From Baylisascaris procyonis (taxonomy: Eukaryota > Nematoda > Chromadorea > Rhabditida > Ascarididae): a DNA stretch of 64,000 nt. Positions 38,878 to 53,414 of this stretch are shown here, one piece after another. The first letter of the stretch is position 1. Every line of letters starts with the position of its first letter. Below the pieces are notes generated by a model. The model did no database searches. It had not been told where the DNA came from and worked only from the letters and a program-made list of their open reading frames with translations. Where the stretch lies: assembly GCA_037389465.1 (NCBI GenBank), contig JAZARR010000078.1:1426001-1490000 (forward strand), given 5' to 3'. A program made the position numbers and the translations under genes.

Positions 38878-41739
38878 ATCATATGCATCATCGAAAGTTT
38901 CATTCGTAATCACAACTGCTCTTTCAGCATATCGGCGGCGAAATTGATCTCAGAACATTTTAGGCGTCAAAGGGTCGAACTTCGTTGAAACGATGAGAGC
39001 AGCTATGAGACAAACGGAAAGATTTTATTCGGCAGATAGCGCTGTGCTATTGAAAACATAGCGAGCGAGAAGCGCTTTTTGAGGCTTTCACCTCTAGAAT
39101 CCTCTCACGACTAGCAACTAATAATATCAAAACTTTGTTTCCTTGATTCAATTGATAAAGTTGCTAGAAATATTGAGAGATGAAAATTGTAATAGACAGG
39201 TGTTATTGACAGATGCTCTTATTCAAGTACATAAAAAAGAGTGAATCTAACAAAGCAAAAGAAATAATATATGAATGAAACAAATCCTCCTAAGGACCTC
39301 GAAAAATGCATTCGTATACTCATTTAGCATGTTTTGAAACACTCGAGTATTTTTTTCTCAAAACTACCGTTCCTCTTCTTCTGTTGTCCATCCCTATAAA
39401 ATAGACATTTTTGACATTATGCGCTTGTCCATTACCCGAGGTAAGCTTTATAGTAAGAAAATTAGTTGCAATGCAGTTGGCAAGTCATAAAGTAGACATG
39501 TGGAATAACAGATGTATCAACAGGTAAACGACCTTAAGACACTCTACCGAGCACGTAATGAAGCATGAATTAAATACCTCACAAATGTGATGCAATCACA
39601 AAAGATATAGATTTACAAGTGGCGTTTTCACGTTTAATGTGTGAAGCGCTTACTAGATTTCTACCAATAAAACTATATGTATTGTACTGCATTAGCAATT
39701 GTATGCATAACTTGCTTACCTGGATCAACTCTAAGAGAAGAAAAATAAGAAGCTGGCATGCTTTCTAACAAGCAAATGTAAGAAAGAACTGATGTGAAAG
39801 ATGGCCGCAAACGTGAATACCTGAAGCATATGATGGTTTCGAAAACAACAAAATTATATGCTTCGATTTGTTAGCTAAATAAGCTAACAGCAACATTTTA
39901 ATGGGATGATGTAATCAGCTACGTTAAAAAAACTCCCAAAGTTGACTTTTTATGTTGAACGATTTTCCTCCTCAAAAGATGGGATTAACGATCCTGCGTC
40001 ACTCTGCTCATAAGGACATGAATGATCATATTCATCTCATCGCTTATTCATCACTTCCGTTAAGAGCCTTAGATATAAGTTTCCGAGGAAAAAGAAAACC
40101 GCATAAGACAAAAAAAAAAACAAATTTTTGCGGTATTTTTAGCGAATATTAACAGGCAGCTGCCTGAGAAGACCAATGGATAAACAGACTAAAATGAGAC
40201 TAGCGCCGCATGTGCGCAACATTTATAAGTGCAGCAATAAGATTTAGTAAACAGAATTTGAAGAAGCATTCGGCGAGATCCGTTTTGTCGGCCAGCTGTG
40301 GAACGATGCATCGTCGATTTTCTTTCTAAGCGCCCACATGTGGCACATGTCTTAGCTATGATCTTTTTAATGCATCTTCATGGCTTAAAACGTATCGTCA
40401 ACGAGAGTATCAGACAGCAAAACAAAACCTTCCGAAAGCACAAGCTAAAAGATAATGCATAGACGATAAAGCATAGAAAGAAAACCCAATGAATAAACCG
40501 AAGAATTCATGAAGTGAAAACAAACACTGAAGCAATATACTTGCAAATGCAAAAATGCACCAACTAAATATCTCCACATAAGCAACAGAGTCGACTATAG
40601 GGCGGTAGTGTGACATCTCTGCCTGACGATAGATCAACCTTAGATTGCCTCAAATCTCAGCATATTTGTATGACATCGTTTATGTGGATAGCAGTAATAT
40701 GTAAAGTTGCGCTTTCTACATCCGCTGTTCAGGCTCAGGGTTTAAAGCGCATAAAAGCGATGATCAACTGAGGCGTAAGTGTACTTCTCGTTTCTTGACA
40801 ACGTTCACCTTTACTTACGCTCCATTAAACTGTCTTCTCGCTTGACATTGAACGATAGAGTGGACATGAATTGAGAGTGCATAAGATGGCTAGGAGGTGA
40901 CAGTTGATAAGATAGCCAAGAAAGGCGTAAAACCAATAGCATAAATGCTAACAGATGGATACGACAGGCGAGTGCAACATTCTGTGTGGATAATTCAGAA
41001 ATTCAACGAGATTAGTTTCACGATGACACGATATCTAACCGGTTAGTGGCAAAACAATAGAAAGGCCCTAAATTTAAACATAGTCGATTTGTCGATTTGA
41101 GTTTGGAGGAAATAATATAATTTTCGGCAGCTCATCCGTGCAGCGAGTTCCAAACGATTATTGCTCAGGTTTCGTCGATGAAATTTTCTTTACGTGATTT
41201 ATCACTCACAATCAGGTGTCTGCAAACAACTGTTTACGACTGAGCATCATCACAGCTAGAGGACGCGATATATCGACCAATACTAGCGTATTAAGCAATA
41301 TTCAGTATGCACCATTCTTGGTGACAGTTGATCACTTATCATATATGCTTTTGAAAAAAAAAATCGACCAATAGCATGACTTTGTCAAGAAAATAAATGG
41401 TACTGCTTAGAATTATTCGGGTTAGATTAAAAGCTAACATGACTCGCGTAAACTACTCAGTATTTGTATCATCTGCTTTGAAGCACATTTGTGCTTTTAA
41501 CGTTGCAATTAACGTTGAGTCTATGGCTAAAACTTTAAAATATTGCTCGGCAATTATATCGAGCGCACATCGGTTCAGCGATGATATCACTTTGGTACTA
41601 AAGGTGACGTCGGTCTAATATACTACGATTGACAAGTAGAAGTGTTCTAAACTCCACTGCCGAAGAAAAAATTTTAATATATAAATATGAATGAATAAAT
41701 GAACAAATTAAAAAGTGATGAATGAATAAATAAATAAAC

Positions 41740-41847
<108 letters not shown>

Positions 41848-44800
41848 TCATTAATCAGCTGTTCGACAATAGCGACGCGTAGGCGATCATTTCGAAAATA
41901 TCAAAAACAGCAAAAAATTCGCTCGGCCACCGCAGATGCTTGAGGATAGGAAAAAAACCAAATTACTATAGCTTTAGCGTTAAGCCGTTCATACAGTAAA
42001 AAAATTATCGACCACAGCAGCTTGGACATAATGCTATGTACTCCCCACGAATCGTTCTCACTTCCTCAACTAACAGTAACCTTGCAGTCAACAAAAACTT
42101 TTTAAAAACACAAAAGTAGATTCGTGGAGATGTAAAGAAGTAGGGAAATATGCGTCTAAAATGCTCGTTCGCAATCGTAATACGCCGTCTCAGACATGAG
42201 CAGTAGTAACGATAGCAGTCGGCGTTACTGAGCAACGCAACTGCAAGAGGATGAGCTAGATTGTTCGCGAGACTCCGTACTGAAAAAAAAAGGAACACTA
42301 AACTTTTTTCCGCTTTACAAACCAGGGCGCAGCTGCCAAGCCCTTGTGTACAAATTGCACTGCGCGAAAATATTTCTGCCGGTTACTGCAGTAGAAAAAC
42401 TTGTAAGGTCATAGAATGAAACGCACACATTCAGATTTTCTTTTCTACGCAAGAGAAAGAAATCGCAAAATTCCAAAGAAACGTCACCACACTCGCATAT
42501 CGCTTCAAAGAAAAAGCAAAGTATTCATTATTATATGATCAGCGTTAAATTAACGGAAGTTTTTAATATTTTCAAAGAATATCTCATGCATTAACTTTAG
42601 CAAAGACGCTTCGACGCACAAATGCAAGCTTGAGCTATGATAACGAAAACACTCGCTTGGCAACGCTCAAATTTAGGACTCTTCTGCAAAAAATATGCGA
42701 ATGTTCTCCTATTAGAACATCAGAAAACAAAATTACGATTCGCAAAGTTTTACCACTTTAAGGAAGAGCAGCCAAAAGAATAGCATCCTGCAATAAACCG
42801 TGTCAGACCCCCAACAAAGATAATAATGGCGATGCAGAGGATGAATGAGGAAAGGCGCCTTCCTATCGCTAGAGGTGTAAATTGATTTTTGGTTTGTGAG
42901 AGGTAAAATTTATGCAGAAATTTGGATTGAGCCCCTCTAGAGTGAAAATTACTTATGTCGTATTCTCTCACTGCAAGATCGAACAACGCTTTTTTTACCT
43001 ATTCCACGTTACGCAGTTTTATGCAGCAAAGGGCACCATTGTTTTTACTGCTCGTAACAACAGCTCGAAGGATTTTTGAGCCAACAGCAGGGTCTAACAT
43101 AAGGCAACATCTAATACCGAAAAGACGTGAGATTCCTAAAACACAAAACTTCTTTCTCAGAACATTGGAGGAACAGAATATTTGAAATCCTTGAATAATG
43201 CCCCTTTAATAGCAATTCTTATTGTACGACCTCTCTCTCTGAATTGGACACGCTGAACAAATGGGCCAAAAAATCCTAGGTTCTCTACTGTAAACAATAA
43301 ACCTAACTGTGGTATCCGCAAATTTACGGACTGCAGTGGAAAATACCACTTTGTTGATGATGCCAAATTCAAAGGCAAAATTTGAACACTGTTTCAGCTC
43401 CGCAACTGATATGCATAAAACTAAAAGTGACCACCACCATCGAACACTGCAGCAGATTGAACTTGCAGCGACAAAGCCACCAAGACAACTATTGAGAATG
43501 AAACAGCTAGGTTATGCACTGCAATATAACCTAGTAAGCCGATAATGACTTGCTTAAATCTCGCCCTGTAGTTAAAGCTGGCCTAAATTTCAGGGAAACT
43601 ATTCAACTTTTCACTCAATTAGTGATATCATAAAGAAATATAAAAATGGTCACCGCAAAAATGGTTAAGTGCACCACATATTTTATTCAAGAAATAAATC
43701 AATATTTGAAACGAACGATAACTTAAAACTAAATTAATAAAGATAAATAAGGCAAATGATTCAGTAATTTTGCTGGAGTATAAATATAAGTGATGCCTCT
43801 CATATAATGTTTGTAAGTCAGAATTGTATTTATCTACTTTGATATGCTGGTTCATTTTCATGCTTTACTCAAACTTGTCAGGTAAATTTGCACCATGGTC
43901 TTATAATTCCTCATGCACAAAAAAGCATATATGATTTTATTTCGCATATATAAGAAAAATCTATCTCCGTTCATTGTTTGGACAAACAAGTTGGAAACCG
44001 GGCCAGAAGAGATGCCCCAATGCACGATATGTATCTACGCAGGTATGCTTATCGACCCAACTAGTTTCAAAATTTCTGAGCAAAAAATAAAGTATGCGCA
44101 ATAATGCATTCACATTTCAAGCAAATAGACAACTCTTACTAATCTTTCTAGGAAAGATTGCCTTTTAAGCGTGTTTTGCAGACTGATCAATTGCAAATGG
44201 CCTGCAAATATTTTCATTACATTTAGAACTTGACAACTCATTTACGTTACTTCAGAAAAAGTTCCATTAGTTCAGATGAAACCGTCCGTCAGATGAAACC
44301 ACATAACACAACAAAAAATGCCTACGCAATCTCATCATAACGCGCTTTCGTAAAATGCAAAATTCCAAAAGTACATAAAAATGAGCTTAATGATAATAAT
44401 ATAACGTTTCTATTATGTCATCTAAGAAATTAATAAATCTGCAAAGGTGATAAATACTTTAGAGTTGGCAAATAGTAACTTTGTGACAATTCTTAATCGC
44501 AGTTATATAAATGTATCCAATGGCGTCATCGTTTCTAAGCAACGAGCAAATCAATTGTAAACTATGGTGACGAAAGTTGCAATTAAAAAAAAAAAACAGA
44601 AGGAAGTCAAGTAGAATCAGATACCGTAATGCACTCTGCGTATGCTTCACCTTTATTACGATTAAATTTTCCACTTCTACTGTTCCACCGGTTTTCCTTC
44701 TCGTCCAGTTCACTTCCTTTCCTACGATCTTTTTTCTCTTTATTTGCTAACTTATCTCTCCAACGCTAAATCTTAGAAAAATTTTCTAAGTATCGCACCG

Positions 44801-45583
44801 ATCTCTTGTGGCATAACTTGTTGCGCAAGTGAACAGGCGTCAATACTCGATAGTGAAATTTGTTTTTTTCCTGACCATTTTGCGATCTATGTTTTTTGAT
44901 GCACACTGAAAACCTTATCCGCAGACGAGGACAAACCCGCTAGGATGAAATTTTGGGATTTCCATGACAACGTGCTTTCAGATTCATTCATCAGCGTTTC
45001 TACGCAGACTTCAAAGGCCCCTACATTAAAAAAAAAAAATGCTTCAGTTATTAAAACATTTTTCTGGTGTCCATCTTTATGCGCAATGCGATTTTTTATT
45101 TTTATCGTGCCATTTTCTATGGTTCTCCAGTGTTACTTTCTGCCATAATTTTTTTCACGCTTCTTTGAGCATCGTTCAATGATCTTTGTCACAGACGATA
45201 GATCAAACGCAGCACTTTATTTAGTTGCCTTTGAAAAATATACTGGCCTTATAACAATGCTCTCATACAAGACGCTGATAACCTGGGTTGTGCCTATGAC
45301 TCGAATTCTAGCTATAGGCTATTTTCATCGTGTTTGTGAGTGACATCCGCCAATTTCTAACAAACACTCCCAGCCGCAGCACCCATAGACAAAGCCATGA
45401 ATTGGGTGGTTAAGCTTTGAGGCGCTTAGTGAATGCGTCCCGGCCGCCTCGACCATCGTTCTAGGTTGCTGCTGGTGTGGCTCTGCTTGTGTTGTTAGCT
45501 GCTTGCCGCGCCTATTTGAAGGGCCTCCTCAATATCTTCGTTAGCCACGCCCACACACTCGCCCGCACGCTTCCCCCATTCCA

Positions 45584-48500
45584 ATGGCTGGTGGCTGCTT
45601 GAACACACTTCGCTTCGTTGTTTTCCTATTCAACCTTTTCTTCTGGGTATGTTTTTTCCCCACACTTACATTGCCTGCCTTCTTCGAATTGTTGCATTCA
45701 GTTTTTGAGCCGCTTAGTGAATTTGAACACATACGGCCGTAGCGTTTGCCTTTGTCGCTTACACTTCCCATCTAGGTGTTGGAACTTGTTGCGAGAAGCG
45801 CGATCAATAAAACTTCTCGTGCTAGTCGACTATTTGCAGGAAAAAGACACATGGATCAGCGTTTCAATTAAACAAGGCTAGTAAGTGGTGCGCCGCCAAG
45901 CTCATTTATAAAAGAGATATTGTGCTTTTTTAGCTACAATATATTCACACCCCATGGAGCATTCAAGATTTATGCATTTCAAACACACAACTTTTCTGGA
46001 AAAACTCACAAATAATAGAAGATATTTCATAGAAGATACTATTTCATAGAAAATAGTACTTTATAGAAGAGAATGCTTTTATTAAGCAACAATATGTTTG
46101 TCATTAATTAATCAAGCGCTTACGAAGCTATTGATTTGAGAGCGATTTTGTATTCATCGTAAATGGCACAAAATTTCCGCTTATTTTTTCGTTGAATTTC
46201 TACGTCTTAAATGGAATATTATTTTTGCGCTCGTTGATTAAGCTGATCTTCGATTTCACGCATAAAAAATTTCCTTGAACGCCATCTGAATCGTTCAACA
46301 TTTTCATATATCTAATTTTTTGGCTTCGCAACAACAATTATTCGCTGAAACGACTGTCTCATCATCATAATCAGAAGGAACCCGTTATATATCTGTGTGG
46401 ATTTTCGTAAAAGTATATCTGTAAGATGCAGTCGATCGCAGTTATGAGATAGACTGATGTAAGAGTGACAACTACTTACAACTAGCTATGTGTGCATTTC
46501 AGATGTATTGTAGAAATAAACTTTGGTACCAGCAGATAACTTCTAAACGACATTTGCATATCATCAGAAAGATTAGGATTTTTTTAACGCGGAAATCACT
46601 GAAATTTAGATTATATTCGAGGCTAACAGTTTTGGCCTATATGCATATAAGCCTAAAAATTTTTTACTATGAGTACTTCCGCACTGGGCTTAAGAGTCGC
46701 TACGAACCCTCATTTACAGGAGTTAGGAAAATCCCCATTTAGCAGAAGTAACTTGCGAGTGAATGAGAAGGTATATGTTAGATTCTATATGTATTCATTT
46801 CCCTGGGTTTATATGTAATCGCTCATGGATTCTATAGCTCCACGGTTGTGTATCACTTTTAATAAAATCCCTGGGGCAGGTCCCTTTCATCTTTATGAGG
46901 AGGCTGCATTTTAGGAGGTGCTACTAAAGATTTTTCGCTCGAAATTGTGCATTAGCAGACTTAATGACTTTTCGCTGAATGCTTTAGTGAGGCTTTCATT
47001 AATGGGCCGATTAAAGTTGGCAGGATTGGGAACACTCGGGCTAGGTCTATGGCTACGATTCGATGGCGCCGTTTCCGACCTAATCGCTCTTCATGGCGGC
47101 ACCAACAATTTCAACATCGCTTGCTATTTACTTATTGCGGCTGGTGCACTAATGAGTCTTATTGGCTTCCTCGGCTGCTGTGGTGCGTGGCGACTTAGTC
47201 AAGGAATGCTTGTTGCGGTTAGTGTTTTTCATTTTCTAAATGCGCATTTGCGTATGCTCATCACATTATGCACAGTATTTGTGCGTATGTATTTTTGATT
47301 TCTACCAGATAGTTTGAATTTGTAAGGGAAAATATATGCTCAGTACTTCTGCTTGTGGAAAAAGAAAGCACTTTTGGAAAAGTCCTAGACAGTAATGTTC
47401 AATTAATGAAGGTATTCAACTAACAAATCGTTGTTTGAATCGTTCGATATTGAACTCAATACTTCAAAGACGATAATTAGCCGATACGAGACGCATAGCT
47501 GTTTGCAAAAATGCCGCCAGAACAGTCGCTTTCTTAGTTGAATGTAAACGCGCAACCCAATCGACCATGAGAAATTTCGAACTGTTACTTTAACCTGCAG
47601 ACTGCACATTTTAAAACGCGTAGGTATTATTTAAAAAAAAAAACGCCAGATTGACTATAAAATGTCTTGTTATATCCTGAATCGGAATCTTCGTCGCTAT
47701 AGCCTCCACGTAATCACAGCACAATTAAGCGTCCTCCAGATGGTGATAAATAATGTAATAAGAGCATTCTACAACGCGAGAGAGACTATCGAATAAACGT
47801 AGTGAGGTATGCCGTGCCTCACCGAATCGTCGACGTCGCACTGCATCATCAGGCAAGCTACGACCTCAACAACTTGTTAACAAGTCATCCCCATTCCGCT
47901 CTCTCTCAAAGCCTTTAGCACAAGGTCACGCGTAGAATAAGCAGAACATAACTCCAATAAACAGCCTTCAAATATCTAACAACAGTATACCTAAGCACTG
48001 TGACTAAAGTAATGCAGTGAATGATTTAAACTAGTAAAATCATCTGTGTGATCCCCTTGTCATACGTGTAGAGATGCTATACCTGTCACGAAACAATAAA
48101 CATTTTCAATGTTGACTCGAACGACTGAGCTCAGAGGTTTATGAAATTAGGTTGACATAATCCTTACGTTAAGTTCCTTTGCTAACCTTTAAATTAATCT
48201 ATGCACTTCTAAGAGTTATGCAGTCTTAAATATGCCTAACAATGTGTATGCATTCTGTAATCGATCTCATCAATTATTGCATCCGCTAAGTTTAAATTCT
48301 GCAATCATTTGCTTAAGAAAAAGGTCTTCATTGAAAACTTGATGCGATCTATTCGGATAAAATCTACTTGTTTTATTACATAACTTTTAGTATTTCTTTT
48401 CGAACAACGTTAGTGATTGATGCAATAATCGCAACTGCAAGATCAAAACTACATTCCTGGGAACTTCTTGGCATTCTCTTCCACTCGTCTTTCAAACCCG

Positions 48501-50827
48501 CATCTCTTCATTGTTGATACCTCTAAAAGACCTTGGCTGATAATGCTATTTTATCTGCTTCCAGAAGAATTTTTTCATGACGAATTTTCCCAGAATAATG
48601 TTGTATATCATTCATTTAAGCGCCGAAATGCTTGAACTGTTTGAATATATAAAATTGTCTGATTTCTATTGCCTTTTTACAGTTTACTTGTTTAGATACT
48701 CCGTCCAAACTTGCAATGCGCTCTTAGCGACAATTTGTTGCATTCGTCAACATTTTCAACAGCTAAATTTCCTACAGAAAGGAAAAAATTATTTGAATAT
48801 CGCTTTAGATAAATGTATACGCATATAATGCTAACATATCTATTGTATTGTTGATGTTTGATACGTATTGTACATATTCGGCGTTAAGCCTCTATAGACC
48901 TCTCGACGTTCCACCTAGCTCTTATAACTGCTATAAGTACTGCGTCTGCGCACCATGCGAATTGAATCATAAACATTTACGCTGATGAACGTTTTAGGTT
49001 TGAAGTTCATCTAATAGGACGCCAATTAAACGTACTGCTTCACGCGCCAACTGCTCACTCTTCTTCCACCTTATCTGCCAAACATTTCACAGCCTAATAG
49101 CGCGACTAGTAAGCCGAGCATAACATGCGTTTCCCTTAAATTTACCACCTTTCATATCGTCACCACTATCGAATATCAGGCCTTCAAACGTCTTTGCAAA
49201 CCTTTGCCAAGTTTTATTAAAAAAGTATGTTCCATCATCATGCAACTAGGAGATTGCAAAATCAGTACAGAATATTGTGCGACAAGCAGATTATATTCTA
49301 CGAGTGTAAGAGAAATTCGTATGCTTCTCTATCTCTGGTTGTGTGTATATATGTGTTCGCATCTGTGCATCTGCATGTGTGTATGAATGTGTGAGTGTAT
49401 GTGTGGGTATGTGTGTGTGTATGTGTGTATGTAAGTGGACCGGACAACTTTTCACCAACTGTGTTTTGCAGTTTTTCATCATACTTGTGCTAGTATTCTG
49501 CTTGGAGCTCGCATGTGCCATTGTGGCCTATTCACATCAAGATCTCATACGACGATATATCGATAACTCGATGTATGAAACCATTCAGGAATATTATGCG
49601 ATCAATCCAGAATATGCGGCCGTATTTGATCGAATTCAAAATGAGGTGAATATATCCACTCGTACAAATAGTATACTTGAAATAGTTTACGCAACCAGGA
49701 AAAATAAAATTCATCAATTTTTTGTTTTGATTTATAAAACTTGGTGGCCACACCTGAAAGTTGCATGATGCAATGCAAAAATGAAAATTCCATATTCGAT
49801 ATGCAAAATTCGGATGCGGTGATCGGCTAAGATAGAAGGTCAAATTTAGTGATAAAGGCCTCACCTTTACCTGATCTCCCCGTAAGCGTCGCCTTTTGAT
49901 TTGATTTTCTTATAAGACGGTAACCAAACTGAAGTTCATGTGTAATTGCAGTTTGAATGCTGCGGTGTTAAATCCTATCGTGATTGGCTTCATTCTTCCT
50001 GGGGTCGAGATTTAGTAGGACGAACCGAGTTGGGCATTGGTTCTTCGTCGACTGGTAAGGTTCCGAGATCATGCTGTAATGAAGACGGTCTTCGCGACTA
50101 TCCCACAAACTGTGGCGTCAGTTTCGATAAGCTCGAACTTTGGACCTATGAGCCCTTCTTACATACTAAGGTACTTAATCCTGCAAACTTGTCGTTCCCA
50201 GTTTATAAACATGACAAACCATTACAAAAAAAGTTTTCATGACTGATTTACTAGAAAGCATTGTCTTGGAGTTATAAGAGAATGAATCATAAATTCTGAT
50301 TACGCTACAGGTTGTATTTTCTGACAATCTCATTCTTGATGAGCTTTCGCAAAACCAAATTTAAATCCCCAAAAATCTAGACAGTTCTTTCAGTTGATGA
50401 GCTTTTGATTAACTTCCAATAAGAGCTCTAGCTATGAAAATTTATGCAAGCAATGCAAATAAAGTTAGAGTGAACTTGGCCGGTTTCAGGGTTGCAGTGA
50501 TGCGCTTTACGAATCCGCATATAAAAATTTGGATATTGCTATCGCTACTAGTGTCATTATTGGCGCTTTACAGGTACGAATACCATTCAGTTCTATTGTG
50601 TTGCCTTAGTCTCCTATACTCAAGCCAGAACAAGCTGCTTGGTACCACTGTAATTTCCAAGAGTGGGACTAAGCGGCTGTTCCATTAACAACAGCAACAT
50701 TTAAATGCTATTTTAGCTTCAGTTGCGTTCTCAAATGAAATCTAATTTATAGTTGATCGGTATGTTCTTTTCAATGCTATTATGCTGCTGGATCAGCACG
50801 GAGGCGAAACGAAACAGCGACTATTGA
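45584..50827 (+). CDS. tetraspanin (complete, 6 exons, 271 aa)
   Basis: Four-pass membrane protein that organises microdomains. Exons: 45584-45646, 47017-47217, 49472-49645, 49952-50170, 50490-50573, 50753-50827. All are in phase 0 and all introns are GT-AG. The first exon encodes MAGGCLNTLRFVVFLFNLFF plus W, the classic tetraspanin TM1 start, and joins LAGLGTLGLGLWLRFD. TM2 spans about residues 52-74 (CYLLIAAGALMSLIGFLGCC), TM3 about 86-108 (FFIILVLVFCLELACAIVAY), TM4 about 231-257 (ending FFSMLLCCWI). The large extracellular loop (about 110-226) has the family Cys pattern: CCG at 149-151, PRSCC at 184-188, Cys200 and Cys221, six Cys in all. The tail is short (STEAKRNSDY). Intron 2 (47218-49471) is the largest. 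The subfamily is not clear to me. Confidence 0.95.
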
Positions 50828-50874
50828 AGAATTGCTCAAATGAAGCGGCACACGGAAACGACAAATTTTTCAAA

Positions 50875-50932
50875 AATAAATTTTATTAAAGCGAAGAAAT
50901 TTATATAATGTAAAAATAAAGAAATGAATAAA
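50875..50932 (+). terminator. polyadenylation signals of the tetraspanin gene
   Basis: AATAAA occurs at 50875, 50915 and 50927, which is 48-105 nt after the tetraspanin stop, a usual 3' UTR length for nematodes. Which one is used cannot be told. Confidence 0.65.
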
Positions 50933-53350
50933 TTCTATCGTAGGTTTGAAATTACTGTTTGCTCATTAGTTAAAACCTGTGTTAGTTTTTTTTTTTTTTG
51001 TATTGTTAGAGCATCTATTTAGTACATTATGAAGAGAGAGTAACTGTTGTAGAGAAAAGTTGGGTGCATTTGTATGTGCAAGAAATTCTACCAAAAGAGG
51101 TAAATGATCAATGCAGCATTATGGCAAGAAAATCATTCCCGCCATCCTGTCCCCTTTGTTTATCTCAGCATATCCCTTTCTGCATCCACTGGATAAAAAT
51201 TGAAGTTTTTGGTACAGCCTTTGGCTTCCTGTTCGACAAGTCACTCATTGCGTATTCGTATATGACAGCGCTTATTGCATAACTCTGGTAAGTCCTTTCC
51301 ATATGGTTTTCTTAAGTTTACAACAGTCCACTAATAAATAGGCTGCGCGTTGCATTGGCGACAACGTTTGGGTTTCGATCAGGGGCCGGGTTTAAAGTAG
51401 TGTCGGCGAAAGAAGAAGGATCCTTTTTGACTTCATCTCAAAAAATATCAGCGAATCCCCAGATGGGAACACCGATTGAATCATAAATTAGTGTACGTCA
51501 CTAGGTCGCAGTGCTTGAATTCACTTCATGCGCAAAGCGATTGTTGATCATGAATCTTACATTCTTAATCGATGTTTAAAATGGTCATATTCGCACTTTT
51601 CATCATATAATTTCCGTCTGGCGATTTGCTACGATAAACAACACAAGCTGTCTTGTACGCAATAGCTAATGAAATAAACGAGATGCGTAAATTGCTTGAG
51701 TATGGGGAACCGCCCGTTTAATACACTCCAGGATATCACTAGAGAAAAGGATCGAGCCACCAATTTTTTAATGCTTTGTAATTTGACTTTGTTTCACTTT
51801 GCAAAATTGTGACATGCATATTCGAAATTTGTCTTCCGTGTACGGACGGATGAGTTGGATAGGGAAACAGATATGCACATTTGTTATTTCTTTGCAATAG
51901 CCTAATAGAATCAAGGATCGCCTATACGCTTTATGGTTGAAGTAAAAATCGAAAAATATGGGCATAACTCCACTAAGCAAGAACATTTGCTCATTGCTTG
52001 CAGCTGTTTTTTTCGAATACGTAGTCAGGTTTTGTCAAATGCGAATGGACAAGCTCATCTGTTCATTTTTAACGGTGAGACGTGGAATAAAGCTCATCAA
52101 GTAAACGTTGTGACTTTGTGGTATACTTTATTGCTGGTATCTGATAATTCGTTCCTTCAAAGCCTCCTACTAACACAGTTCATATATATGCATATGGCTG
52201 TGAAAAAACGGAAGAGGGTATGCAAACTTATGACCGAAAAAGAACATGACACCTAAACCGATAGGGTACGCCTCCTCCTTATTTGGTTCTCAAACAAAAA
52301 TATAAACCCAAAAGAGCGCGTGCATAAATTCCCATTTTGAAGCGGAAATGAATTTTCTAAGATGAACAGGAAACTAGTGTGGAAAAGGAAGTTTTGGATT
52401 ACGTCGGTCATCAACTTCATCTGGTGATAGAGTTCTGGGAAACGCTTTTGCTGCAGGGTGACAAATTTTCTTCAAACGATGCCAGCCTAAAGAGGTTATG
52501 CTATTGTGCGGGAAACGCACTGCGGGCACCCGTTCATGAATCAATATAAGTCGACTTTTCGATGACAAAAATAATGAAAACATCGGGGCAAAAATTGATA
52601 GTCATAATGGCGAATTTCGCTGTAAAGTTTCAGCGGTAGTCTGACGTTGCATAAAAAATCACCAGGCAATGGATGAACGAATGAATAGTGTGTGCATCTA
52701 TTGTTTGTTCAGCTTATGTTGTAAAATTGTTCTTTTTTTGCAACTATCAATTGTATACAATTTCTGCGACTGCTTCGCTAAATACCCTCTGATTGAAAAT
52801 GTGTTATTTCAACAAGACTTCTGCAGTCTTGTTAAATGCACAATCGCTCATCGAAGATCTATGCTTCAACTCTGAACTGGCTATCTCAATAAAATTTTTT
52901 TGAGGTTTAATAAAAGAGAAGAACAAAGTGTCAAAACAACAAATTAGGAAACAGACTTTGGCTAAATGCTTAAAAGCTTTATAAATGTAAAGCAAATGCA
53001 TAGATATGCTTAACTGCTTATTAGGGTCTTATAAAACAAATGTATAGGTCGACTTTTGAAATTCGAAAAGTTTCTCTAGTGGAAAAACAAATAAGTAAAG
53101 GTGTACCTCGAGTTATTATTAGTTCTTTTTGCTTAAATAGAGAACGCATAATTAAGTGGATAGTCCATTATACACAACATGCGTAGAGATCAAGACGAAT
53201 ATGGCACTCTGGGAGAAACAGCATTAATAACATATAGGTGAATGGAAACATTTCGCGAGCATAAATATAGAGGCAATAGATCACTGTTAGGAGACTGAAT
53301 GTTAAGGATGCAAAAGTAAGACGCTGTTTGATTACCTATGAGAATATAAG

Positions 53351-53414
53351 GTGACCACGTTTCGGTCCTTATCCGTTTACATGTGCATCTGAGTTATGCA
53401 TGGGCCATCGTCAG
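53351..53414 (-). ncRNA. hammerhead-ribozyme-like core motif (degenerate)
   Basis: On the minus strand CTGACGA (fits the CUGANGA core) is followed after 44 nt by GAAAC, then by GTGGTCACC. The nucleotides AC-GTG-GT after GAA could form a two-base stem III, leaving GUC as the cleavage triplet. Short stem III is typical of hammerheads in Penelope-like elements. Stem II pairs only partly (GGCCC with GGACC, with a bulged U and one mismatch), and I do not find a good stem I, so the copy is probably inactive or my fold is wrong. It lies about 1.4 kb 3' of the reverse transcriptase remnant on the same strand. Confidence 0.35.

Noticed and set aside
46020..46075. Imperfect ttcatagaa repeats in a tetraspanin intron
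   Set aside because: Too short and irregular to separate from AT-rich background.
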